DNA from: an uncultured Bacteroidales bacterium
GTDB lineage: Bacteria; Bacteroidota; Bacteroidia; Bacteroidales; Paludibacteraceae
DNA: 64,000 nucleotides
Direction: 5' to 3'
NCBI GenBank assembly: GCA_903911085.1
Contig: CAIWCC010000117.1
Span: 62,001-126,000, forward strand
Within the stretch, counting starts at the first letter, position 1, and each line of letters begins with the position of its first letter. Shown here piece after piece: positions 57,036-64,000 of this stretch. Below the pieces are notes generated by a model, which did not search any database, was not told the origin of the DNA, and worked only from the letters and a program-made list of their open reading frames with translations. The translations under genes and the position numbers were made by a program.

Positions 57036-57689
57036 CTACTGTAAGGCAATTGTTAGTATCTCAGATGCACTTTCAACCATGTATTTGGGAGAAAATGTCT
57101 CCATTTCAGCTCTTGGTCGAAATCCCCAAGTTACCCCACATGCATCTACTCCAGCATTTTGAGCTGTTTGCATATCCACACCCGAATCGCCAATATATAA
57201 TACTTCGTTATTTTCTACTTTGGCAATAGATAAAATGTCGTTTACGATTCTTGGGTTAGGTTTTGTTGGAATGCCCTCACGATGTCCAAAAACTGCAATA
57301 AATTCTATTTCGGGAAAATAATGTTGAATTAATTTCTGCGTTGCTGCGTGATATTTGTTGGATGCAACAGCTAATTTAAAACCTCGATTTTGCAATTCCT
57401 TGAGTAAATCACTAATTCCAGAATATGGACTGGTTAAATTAGTGTTGTTAGTTCCATAGTGATCAAGAAAAATTTGTCTTACTTTTAGTATATTATCTTC
57501 GGTCTTTTCGCCTTCGGGCAATACTCGCTCAAAAAGTTTATTAATTCCATTTCCAATATAAAATTTATAGTTATCGGTTTCGTGTGTTGCAAAACCACAC
57601 AAATTTAATGCATAGTTGGTGCTAACTGCCATATCGGCTATAGTATTCAGTAGAGTGCCATCGAGGTCAAAAATAAGAAGAGATTTCAT
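57036..57689 (-). CDS. gph: HAD-family phosphoglycolate phosphatase-like protein
   Basis: A 217-residue cytoplasmic HAD hydrolase. Motif I is FDLDGTLLNT (Asp8, Asp10), motif II AVASNK, motif III the Lys of PTKPNP, and motif IV YIGDSGVDMQTA. A helical cap (about 15-80) makes it a C1-type, Gph/PGP-like enzyme that dephosphorylates 2-phosphoglycolate or a similar small phosphoester. The gph name is by family resemblance; close HAD paralogs act on other substrates such as nucleotides or pyrophosphate. It lies 73 bases downstream of mutL on the same strand and may be cotranscribed with it. Confidence 0.83.
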   Translation of the reverse strand: MKSLLIFDLDGTLLNTIADMAVSTNYALNLCGFATHETDNYKFYIGNGINKLFERVLPEGEKTEDNILKVRQIFLDHYGTNNTNLTSPYSGISDLLKELQNRGFKLAVASNKYHAATQKLIQHYFPEIEFIAVFGHREGIPTKPNPRIVNDILSIAKVENNEVLYIGDSGVDMQTAQNAGVDACGVTWGFRPRAEMETFSPKYMVESASEILTIALQ

Positions 57690-57762
57690 TGTTTTTTATA
57701 ATCTTGTGCTGGAGTTTTTTACGTTATTATTAATCTATTCAGCCGAATGTTTAATAGTTTTT

Positions 57763-59616
57763 CTAAAATCTTTTTTCAATTTCATCACCAGTGAATATAG
57801 TCATTATTTTTTTTCCATCTGGTGTAGTGCTATGGTTTTTACATGCAAAAAGGCGGTCGATTAAATCATTCATCTCTTCATTGCTAAGTCGTTGACCGTT
57901 TTTGATGGCTGATGTTTCTGCCAATGAAATTGCTATTGACTCATGCATTTTTGTAGTCAGGTTTTCGGCTGTCGTTTTGGCTTTGTCCAACATAATTAAT
58001 AATAAATCAATGACGCTTCCAGTGCCTAACTGGTCGGGGATACCTTTTACACTATACTTATAATTACTCAAGGCTTCAAAATCAAAACCAACATAATGTA
58101 AATCGGGGAGCATTTGTTCAAATATTAATGCATCATCCGCACTTAATTCCAGAATTTCAGGAAAAAGAATTTGTTGAGAAAGTGCTTTCCTGTTTTCAAT
58201 TTGATTGATAAATAAATCGAAGAGAATGCGAATGTGCGCTCTGTGCTGATCTATCATTAGCATACCAGATTTTAAACTGGTAATAATATAGCGGTTTTTG
58301 AATTGATAATTTTCTGCACGGTATTCTATTGATTCTACAATTTGTGGTTGTGAGTTTTGTATAAACAGTTCTTGCTTAGGCAACTCTGTGTTTTCTTCAG
58401 TTGGTTTCCAGTGTGGCGCAGATTCGATTATTTTTTCTTTGTTTTCAAAGTCACCATACAGTTGTTCCCAGTCTAAATTTGGTCGTTTGTAAGCATTACT
58501 AACGAATGGATTGTAATTTGGATTGAAGTTTGTTTGTGGTGGCCGTACGTTTTCAACTTGCTTACCAATAGGCATTTCCAAAGCTCCTTCTTGATCGAAA
58601 TCTATTGATGGAACAATATTGAATTTTCCTAATGCCTCCTTAACTGTTGCTGAAAGTATTGACCATATAGCTTGTTCATTCTCAAATTTTATCTCAGTTT
58701 TGGTGGGATGAATATTTACATCAATTGTTTGTGGATCAACATCAAAGTAGATAAAGTAACTTGGACTCTCATTTGCCTGAATCATTTGATTGTAGGCTAA
58801 CTGCACAGCTTTTCTGAAATATGGGTGCATCATAAATCGTCCGTTCACAAAAAAATACTGAACGGCTGATTTTTGTGCGAACTCAGGTTTTCCAATATAT
58901 CCATAAATTTTCACCAAATTGGTTGTTGTTTCGATAGAAAGAAGTTGTTGTTGCCAACGGTTTTTTGAATTTTTACCAAAAATACCTTCTATTCTAATCT
59001 TATTATTGGATATTGGAAGATGGAAAATTTCTTCATCTCCGTCATAAAACGAAAATGCAACTGATGGATTCACTAAAGCTATTCTATAAAATTCAGTTAG
59101 AATATGACTTTTTTCAACATTATCGCTTTTTAAAAAACGCCGACGAGCAGGAACGTTAAAAAAAAGATTTTTTACAAAAAATGCAGTCCCTACATTACAT
59201 TGTACTGCTTCTTGTTTGAAAACTCGCGTGCCTGCAATTTCTACCATTACTCCCAATTCATCTTCTGCCCGGCGAGTACGCAATTCAACTTGCGCTACAG
59301 AGGCAATTGATGCCAATGCTTCTCCTCTGAAGCCCATTGTTTTAAGCGAAAATAAATCCACAGCCTCAGTTATTTTTGATGTTGCATGACGTTCGAAAGC
59401 CATGCGCGCGTCAGTTTCACTCATTCCTTTGCCGTTGTCGGTAACCTGAATCAATGTGCGACCTGCATCTTTTATTAGTATTTGAATAAAAGTGGCTCCT
59501 GCATCAATTGAATTTTCTACCAACTCTTTCAAGACTGAAGCAGGCCGCTGAATCACTTCACCGGCCGCTATCTGATTGGCTACCGAGTCGGGCAGCAAAT
59601 GAATTATATCACTCAT
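57763..59616 (-). CDS. mutL: DNA mismatch repair protein MutL
   Basis: A 617-residue GHKL ATPase that couples MutS mismatch recognition to downstream repair. The N-terminal ATPase is complete: NQIAAGEVIQRPASVLKELV (Glu34/Asn35 in LVENSIDAG), DNGKGM, ATSKI and GFRGEALASI. The transducer domain (about 215-335) and a linker (about 340-425) follow, then the C-terminal dimerisation domain (about 430-617). The endonuclease motifs of most non-enterobacterial MutL proteins are not present: DQHA-x2-E reads DQHRAHI (456-462, Glu replaced by Ile), and the CPHGRP zinc motif reads TPDGKK (598-603). So mismatch nicking by this protein itself is doubtful. Confidence 0.95.
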   Translation of the reverse strand: MSDIIHLLPDSVANQIAAGEVIQRPASVLKELVENSIDAGATFIQILIKDAGRTLIQVTDNGKGMSETDARMAFERHATSKITEAVDLFSLKTMGFRGEALASIASVAQVELRTRRAEDELGVMVEIAGTRVFKQEAVQCNVGTAFFVKNLFFNVPARRRFLKSDNVEKSHILTEFYRIALVNPSVAFSFYDGDEEIFHLPISNNKIRIEGIFGKNSKNRWQQQLLSIETTTNLVKIYGYIGKPEFAQKSAVQYFFVNGRFMMHPYFRKAVQLAYNQMIQANESPSYFIYFDVDPQTIDVNIHPTKTEIKFENEQAIWSILSATVKEALGKFNIVPSIDFDQEGALEMPIGKQVENVRPPQTNFNPNYNPFVSNAYKRPNLDWEQLYGDFENKEKIIESAPHWKPTEENTELPKQELFIQNSQPQIVESIEYRAENYQFKNRYIITSLKSGMLMIDQHRAHIRILFDLFINQIENRKALSQQILFPEILELSADDALIFEQMLPDLHYVGFDFEALSNYKYSVKGIPDQLGTGSVIDLLLIMLDKAKTTAENLTTKMHESIAISLAETSAIKNGQRLSNEEMNDLIDRLFACKNHSTTPDGKKIMTIFTGDEIEKRF

Positions 59617-59899
59617 GAATTTATTATTAGTTCAAAAAAACAATATTGAGTTATTGGTTTGATAATAAGCTAATTAATCTGTTGCTGAATGCAGTTAATA
59701 ATTTCATCGTAATGTTGGAGAATAGTATTTATTGTAAATTGCAATTTATTAGTTAATTAAAAAACTAATTACATATTTGTAGCCAACATATTTTTTATTT
59801 TCACTTTTTGTCACTTAATATTTCTGTCTATATTAATAAACAGATAATTGTAAGTGTCTGAAAAATAATGAAATCATGATTATTGTTGTTGACAATGAA

Positions 59900-60973
59900 T
59901 CAACTGTATTTTCCTTCGAATTTTATATTTACGTCATTTACGTATTGACGAATTTTTTGTTCTTCGTCTAATTTGCATATCAATAGTACATTGTCCGATT
60001 CAGCAACAATATAACCTTCCAAATCATGTATTACAGCTAACTTTTCTGGTGGTAAAGCAACAATATTTTTATTGCTTTCGTAAAAAACAGTTTTGCATTT
60101 GAGCGTAACATTTTCATTCTCGTCTTTCGGCGACATTTCATATAACGAACCCCAAGTGCCAAGGTCGGTCCATCCAAAATCGGAACAAAGTACATACACG
60201 TCCGAAGCTTTTTCCATTATTCCATAATCGATAGAAATATTTGGACATGATTGGTACATTTCGTCTATGAAAACCTGCTCTTTATCAGTGTTATACAAAT
60301 CTTTGCCTGCATTAAATTTTGTTGCAACTTCTGGCAATAAATCCGTAAATGCCTTATCTATTGTTTGTAAATTCCATAAGAAAATTCCAGAATTCCAGAA
60401 AAATTCACCTGTTTCGAAAAATACTTGAGCAAGTTCAGCATTAGGTTTTTCGGTAAATGTTTTTACTTTACGCAAGTTGGTATCACCTTCGCTAATTTGA
60501 ATATAACCATATCCAGTTTCGGGACGGCTAGGTTTAATTCCTAATGTCAAAAGGGAATTGTTTTTGTCAACAAAGTCGAGCCCAATTTTTATTGTTTCCA
60601 AAAAATCGGTTTCTTTCATTATTAAATGATCTGAAGGTGCCACAATAATATTGGCTTTTGTAGTCATTGATTTTATTCTGTTGACTGCATAAGCAATACA
60701 TGGTGCTGTATTTCTTCTGTTTGGTTCCAACAAAATTTGATCGGGTTTTATTTGTGGTAATTGTTCTAAAATCAAGTCTTTATAAATGAAATTGGATACA
60801 ATTAAAATGTTTTCTACAGGAACTAAATGATGAAGTCTATCGAAAGTAAGTTGCAATAATGAACGGCCAGTTCCAAAAAAATCTAGAAATTGTTTAGGTC
60901 GTTCGTTTCTGCTAAATGGCCAAAAACGGCTACCAACGCCACCTGCCATAATTATACAATAGTTGTTTTCCAT
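59900..60973 (-). CDS. manC: Mannose-1-phosphate guanylyltransferase
   Basis: A 357-residue nucleotidyltransferase with the signature IIMAGGVGSRFWPFSRNERPKQF (residues about 7-29, with the Gly-rich nucleotide loop and Lys), FTEKPN, the GEFFWNSGIFLW sugar-phosphate site and DFGWTDLGTWGSLYE. It makes GDP-mannose from mannose-1-phosphate and GTP for surface glycans and O-antigen precursors. It has only the GMP domain and lacks the C-terminal isomerase domain of bifunctional enzymes. It stands alone with gaps of about 280 bases on each side. Confidence 0.93.
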   Translation of the reverse strand: MENNYCIIMAGGVGSRFWPFSRNERPKQFLDFFGTGRSLLQLTFDRLHHLVPVENILIVSNFIYKDLILEQLPQIKPDQILLEPNRRNTAPCIAYAVNRIKSMTTKANIIVAPSDHLIMKETDFLETIKIGLDFVDKNNSLLTLGIKPSRPETGYGYIQISEGDTNLRKVKTFTEKPNAELAQVFFETGEFFWNSGIFLWNLQTIDKAFTDLLPEVATKFNAGKDLYNTDKEQVFIDEMYQSCPNISIDYGIMEKASDVYVLCSDFGWTDLGTWGSLYEMSPKDENENVTLKCKTVFYESNKNIVALPPEKLAVIHDLEGYIVAESDNVLLICKLDEEQKIRQYVNDVNIKFEGKYS

Positions 60974-61074
60974 GGTTCTTATTGTTTTGAGATTGTGAAA
61001 TTTGTTTGTGTTTTAAAAACTGTACTAAGATACAGTGTTTTTTGTTTTAAACCAAAATATAGAATAATACTTAA

Positions 61075-61082
61075 CAAAAATA
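61075..61082 (-). promoter_or_regulatory. Candidate -7 box for manC
   Basis: On the minus strand this reads TATTTTTG, fitting TAnnTTTG, about 100 bases before the manC start. The surroundings are AT-rich and no -33 element is clear, so the call is weak. Confidence 0.3.
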
Positions 61083-61248
61083 ATGACCAAAGTAAAATCA
61101 ATAAGAATAATATACATAAAAAATAGAGTACGATTTTTCATTACTTATTTGTATTGAAAAAACCTGTACTCTTAAAATTGTTTATGATTTATTTAATTGA
61201 AATTTAAATGGTTTGTTTTTCGAATATAGAACTTTTCTAATAAAAATA

Positions 61249-61674
61249 CTATGAATTTGCTTTTGCTTTAAAAGCTAAAGCGTACATTTTCATTTGTTTA
61301 ATCATTGCCAACAAACCATTAGATCGGGTGGGAGAGAGGTGTTCACGTAATCCAATTTTTTCGATAAAATAGAGTTCGGTGTTAATAATTTCGTCTGGTG
61401 TATGTCCCGAAAGCACTTGTATAAGTAGCGATACAATTCCTTTTACCAGTACAGCATCACTTTCACCACGGTAAGTAATTATGCCATTGTTCATTTCCGC
61501 ATTAAGCCACACTCTACTTTGGCAGCCTTCAATAATATTCTGAGGTGTTTTATCTTGGTCGGTAATTGGTTGAAGCGAATTGCCTAAGTCTATAAGCAAT
61601 GAATACTTATCCATCCAGTCGTCGAACATACTGAATTCTTCAATAATGCTGTCTTGTAATTCGTTGATTGTCAT
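61249..61674 (-). CDS. sufE: SufE-like sulfur acceptor
   Basis: A 141-residue cytoplasmic protein of the SufE family with the active-site IIEGCQSRVWL (Cys51), which accepts sulfur from the SufS cysteine persulfide and passes it to the Fe-S cluster scaffold. Length and fold match known SufE. The gene lies 137 bases downstream of sufS on the same strand. No sufBCD genes are in the window. Confidence 0.93.
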   Translation of the reverse strand: MTINELQDSIIEEFSMFDDWMDKYSLLIDLGNSLQPITDQDKTPQNIIEGCQSRVWLNAEMNNGIITYRGESDAVLVKGIVSLLIQVLSGHTPDEIINTELYFIEKIGLREHLSPTRSNGLLAMIKQMKMYALAFKAKANS

Positions 61675-61811
61675 ATTTGTATATATGTGTCCTAGCCTAC
61701 ATATAGGTTCGGGTAGTTAATGTTGATTCTTTTTAGAAACACTTAATTGTTAATACTTAAAAGTTTTTCAATGAATTATTATATGTTGTTACTAAATTAA
61801 TGCGTGTTTGG

Positions 61812-63035
61812 TTAACTGAGCATTTCTACAACTCTTTTTAATGCTTTAATAAATTCGTCAATTTCTTCTTTGGTATTATAAAAAGCAAAAGAGGCTCGTA
61901 CTGTACCGGCAATTCCAAGTGAGTCGATAAGTGGTTGTGCACAATGGTGACCTGTGCGTACAGCTATTCCTAGTTTGTCGAGCAACATTCCCACGTCGTA
62001 CGGGTGTATGTTGCCAACTAAAAATGAAATAACAGCACTTTTGTTTTTCGCTGTTCCAATAATACGCATACCTTCAATTTCCATTAGTCGCTGAGTGCCA
62101 TATATCAACAAATCATGTTCGTGAGCTGCAATTTTTTCGATTCCAATATCTTGTACGTAACGTAAAGCTTCGGCCAAAGCTGTTGAACCAATATAATCGG
62201 GTGTTCCGGCTTCAAATTTGAAAGGAAGCTCGTTATATGTAGTTTTCTTAAAAGTAACTGTCGAAATCATTTCGCCTCCGCCTTGGTAAGGTGGCATAGC
62301 GTTCAACCATTTTTCTTTGCCATAAAGGGCTCCAATTCCAGTAGGTCCATAAATTTTATGACCCGAAAAAACATAAAAATCTGCATCTAATTCCATTACA
62401 TTCACTGGAATATGTGGAACGGATTGTGCTCCATCTACTAAAACTGGGATATTTTGATTGTGCGCCAAAGTTATTATTTCGGCTACTGGATTGATTGTAC
62501 CCAATACATTAGAAACATGTCCTACCGATACAATGCGCGTACGACTATTTAGTAATTTTTTATATTCATCAATGTTTAATTCTCCAAATTCATTCATTGG
62601 AATCACCCGCAATGTAAGCCCTTTCCGCTCGCAAAGCATTTGCCAAGGCACTATGTTTGAGTGATGTTCCATTACAGAAACGATAATTTCATCGCCTTCG
62701 TGGCAAAATGCTTCACCAAATGAAGATGCCACTAAATTTATTGCTTCTGTAGTACCTCGTGTGAAAATTATTTCCTCACGTTTGCTAGCATGTAAAAATT
62801 CTGCTACAGTGGTTCGAGCTGCTTCGTGTGCTTCGGTGGCTTTTTGACTCAGAAAATGTACACCGCGGTGAATGTTTGCATTCAGGTGATAATAACCTTC
62901 TTCAATTTTTTCTACTACACAGCGAGGCTTTTGAGTGGTAGCTCCATTATCGAAGTAGATGAGGTCTTTGTTATAGATTTTTTCTTGTAAAATAGGAAAA
63001 TCAGCCCTTATATTTTGTAGTTCTTGTTCGTTCAT
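61812..63035 (-). CDS. sufS: Cysteine desulfurase SufS
   Basis: A 407-residue PLP enzyme (group II cysteine desulfurase). Seen: FDNGATTQKP, RGTTEAINLVASSFG, VMEHHSNIVPWQ, VDGAQSVPH, the PLP lysine Lys227 in SGHKIYGPTG and the catalytic Cys365 in RTGHHCAQP. It mobilises sulfur from cysteine as a persulfide for Fe-S cluster assembly, working with SufE encoded next to it. A candidate -7 box lies about 36 bases upstream. Confidence 0.95.
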   Translation of the reverse strand: MNEQELQNIRADFPILQEKIYNKDLIYFDNGATTQKPRCVVEKIEEGYYHLNANIHRGVHFLSQKATEAHEAARTTVAEFLHASKREEIIFTRGTTEAINLVASSFGEAFCHEGDEIIVSVMEHHSNIVPWQMLCERKGLTLRVIPMNEFGELNIDEYKKLLNSRTRIVSVGHVSNVLGTINPVAEIITLAHNQNIPVLVDGAQSVPHIPVNVMELDADFYVFSGHKIYGPTGIGALYGKEKWLNAMPPYQGGGEMISTVTFKKTTYNELPFKFEAGTPDYIGSTALAEALRYVQDIGIEKIAAHEHDLLIYGTQRLMEIEGMRIIGTAKNKSAVISFLVGNIHPYDVGMLLDKLGIAVRTGHHCAQPLIDSLGIAGTVRASFAFYNTKEEIDEFIKALKRVVEMLS

Positions 63036-63070
63036 ATCAAATAAACTGTTTGCTCGACTTTTTTGTTCTA

Positions 63071-63078
63071 CAAAAGTA
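63071..63078 (-). promoter_or_regulatory. Candidate -7 box (TACTTTTG) of sufS-sufE
   Basis: On the minus strand TACTTTTG fits TAnnTTTG, 36 bases before the sufS ATG, a normal leader length. A clear -33 element is not seen. Confidence 0.45.
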
Positions 63079-63160
63079 CGGAATATTTATAAAATTATAA
63101 GCCTATTGCTTATAGATTGATTAAAAAAATGATATAAACCAAGTTTGGTTGCGAATTAAA

Positions 63161-63196
63161 ATAAAAAAATAGTTCCAGTAAAAAAACTGGAACTAT
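63161..63196 (-). terminator. Intrinsic terminator of the outer-membrane protein gene
   Basis: Perfect nine-base stem (AGTTCCAGT / ACTGGAACT, 63171-63179 and 63186-63194, extended by two A-T pairs). On the minus strand it is followed by a run of seven T (complement of 63163-63169). It lies 46 bases downstream of the gene's stop. Confidence 0.85.
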
Positions 63197-63241
63197 AATT
63201 AAATTTTTAGATTAATATTCAGTGTGCGATAAACTGTTAAA

Positions 63242-63889
63242 TTAGTCGCCTTTTCTCAATTTCAACCCTACAGTAAGATTCAAGTTTGTAGGACTGCTAG
63301 AGAATTTAGATATTTGATTAGAAATTGACATTCCTGGTATAGAAGTATATCGAAGATCGGCAGTTATAAAACCGAAAACATCTAGTCCTAATCCCACTTG
63401 CCATGCCAAGTCTTTCATTTCTTTAGGTTTGTCTTTATCATCAAGTTCAAAAGCAAGTGCTGGACCACCCATTCCATGAAAACTGAAAAGACCAAGATCC
63501 AGAAATTTGACACCTAACATTAAAGGGATTTTTATGTAATTTGTGGCATTTATGGCAGGAGCAACTGCCTTGTAGCTTGAATAATAAATTTCAGGTTGAA
63601 TATAGAATGTACGTCCATATTGGCACATTATCCCAAATTGATAATTGCTGCTTAATTGTTTAGTCAGTTCATCTGTAGTTCTGGTAGTAGAAGTAATATC
63701 TAAACCAAATTTTGGACCAATCCAAAACATAGGTTTTTTTTCTTTCTTGGGTTTGGCTAATTCTTTTGCCCTTTCGCTAGCATTAATTGAATCTTGAACT
63801 TGACGTTGTCTGTCTTCATCAGATTGTTGTGCAAACATTGACAGTGAAAAACCGACAAACAATACTAAAAAAATCGATTTTGGTTTCAT
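63242..63889 (-). CDS. Small outer-membrane beta-barrel protein (PorT/OMP_b-brl family)
   Basis: A 215-residue protein with a signal peptide (ending MFAQQ, about residue 21), a short charged region (about 22-50, DEDRQRQVQDSINASERA) and about eight amphipathic strands from residue 53 (FWIGPKFGLDIT, FGIMCQYGRTFYIQPEIYY, LNLTVGLKLRKG at the end). This matches the small outer-membrane barrel family PF13568 common in Bacteroidota. Function is unknown; not part of a visible operon, as its own promoter and terminator flank it. Confidence 0.8.
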   Translation of the reverse strand: MKPKSIFLVLFVGFSLSMFAQQSDEDRQRQVQDSINASERAKELAKPKKEKKPMFWIGPKFGLDITSTTRTTDELTKQLSSNYQFGIMCQYGRTFYIQPEIYYSSYKAVAPAINATNYIKIPLMLGVKFLDLGLFSFHGMGGPALAFELDDKDKPKEMKDLAWQVGLGLDVFGFITADLRYTSIPGMSISNQISKFSSSPTNLNLTVGLKLRKGD

Positions 63890-63941
63890 GAGGTTATATA
63901 TTTAAAATTTAAAACTAATAATTTTTAAAACTGATAAATTA

Positions 63942-63949
63942 CAAACTTA
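63942..63949 (-). promoter_or_regulatory. Candidate -7 box (TAAGTTTG) of the outer-membrane protein gene
   Basis: On the minus strand TAAGTTTG fits TAnnTTTG about 53 bases before the ATG. About 15-20 bases further upstream lies TTGGTTG, which could serve as a -33 TTG element. Confidence 0.45.
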
Positions 63950-64000
63950 ATAATAAAAACTTATCAACCAACATTTCTGGTTTTTAATTAGTTAATCATA

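Noticed and set aside
1-64000. tRNA or rRNA genes and CRISPR arrays
   Set aside because: I looked for clover-leaf-like GC-rich segments and regularly spaced repeats on both strands and saw none; small RNAs cannot be excluded by eye.

Overview
The window is AT-rich DNA from a member of the Bacteroidota, most likely a Bacteroidales-type bacterium. The evidence is tandem SusC/SusD pairs, Bacteroidota-style lipoprotein signals, type IX secretion (T9SS) C-terminal sorting domains on four proteins, TAnnTTTG-type promoter boxes, and a two-component pair resembling RprX/RprY of Bacteroides. Genus-level assignment (for example Paludibacter-like) is only a guess.

Positions 1-54072 are one co-directional polysaccharide utilisation locus (PUL) that began before the window. 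It opens with two SusC/SusD pairs (the first SusC is cut by the window edge) and an unrecognised surface lipoprotein. Next come a GH105-type unsaturated uronyl hydrolase, two tandem BNR_4 beta-propeller proteins, a URO-D-like protein, an MFS transporter, a GH78 rhamnosidase, an aldo/keto reductase, a divergent GH106-like protein, a full GH106 rhamnosidase, a GH43 enzyme, a second compact GH78 and a GH71/99-like protein. A further block holds four secreted proteins of no family I recognise (three of them tandem paralogs), then a multidomain polysaccharide deacetylase, a heparinase II/III-type lyase, a sialate-O-acetylesterase-type SGNH esterase, a small CE4 deacetylase, an alpha/beta-hydrolase esterase, another GH106 and a GH2 enzyme with beta-glucuronidase-type specificity residues. 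A strong terminator at 54235-54267 closes the locus.

Together the enzymes point to an extracellular or plant/algal/bacterial glycan rich in L-rhamnose, containing uronic acid, O-acetylated and perhaps carrying amino sugars. SusC/D and surface lipoproteins would capture it, periplasmic and surface glycosidases, lyases and esterases would take it apart, and the MFS protein would import released sugars. No sulfatase and no PUL regulator (HTCS, ECF sigma/anti-sigma, SusR-like) is present in the window. The exact substrate cannot be fixed from sequence alone.

The PUL shows clear gene duplication and decay. A BNR_4-aldo/keto reductase module is present twice, with reciprocal loss: an aldo/keto reductase pseudogene lies at about 15113-15650 and a BNR_4 3'-end remnant at 21827-21910. 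The best candidates for undescribed biology are the three tandem paralogs at 33432-38047, whose members differ in predicted secretion route (T9SS versus lipoprotein), and their neighbour at 38064.

Positions 54721-63889 are core-genome genes: an RprX/RprY-like two-component system on the plus strand, then on the minus strand phosphoglycolate phosphatase-like HAD, MutL (without recognisable endonuclease motifs), mannose-1-phosphate guanylyltransferase, SufE, SufS and a small outer-membrane beta-barrel protein. No tRNA, rRNA, CRISPR array, insertion sequence or phage gene was seen.
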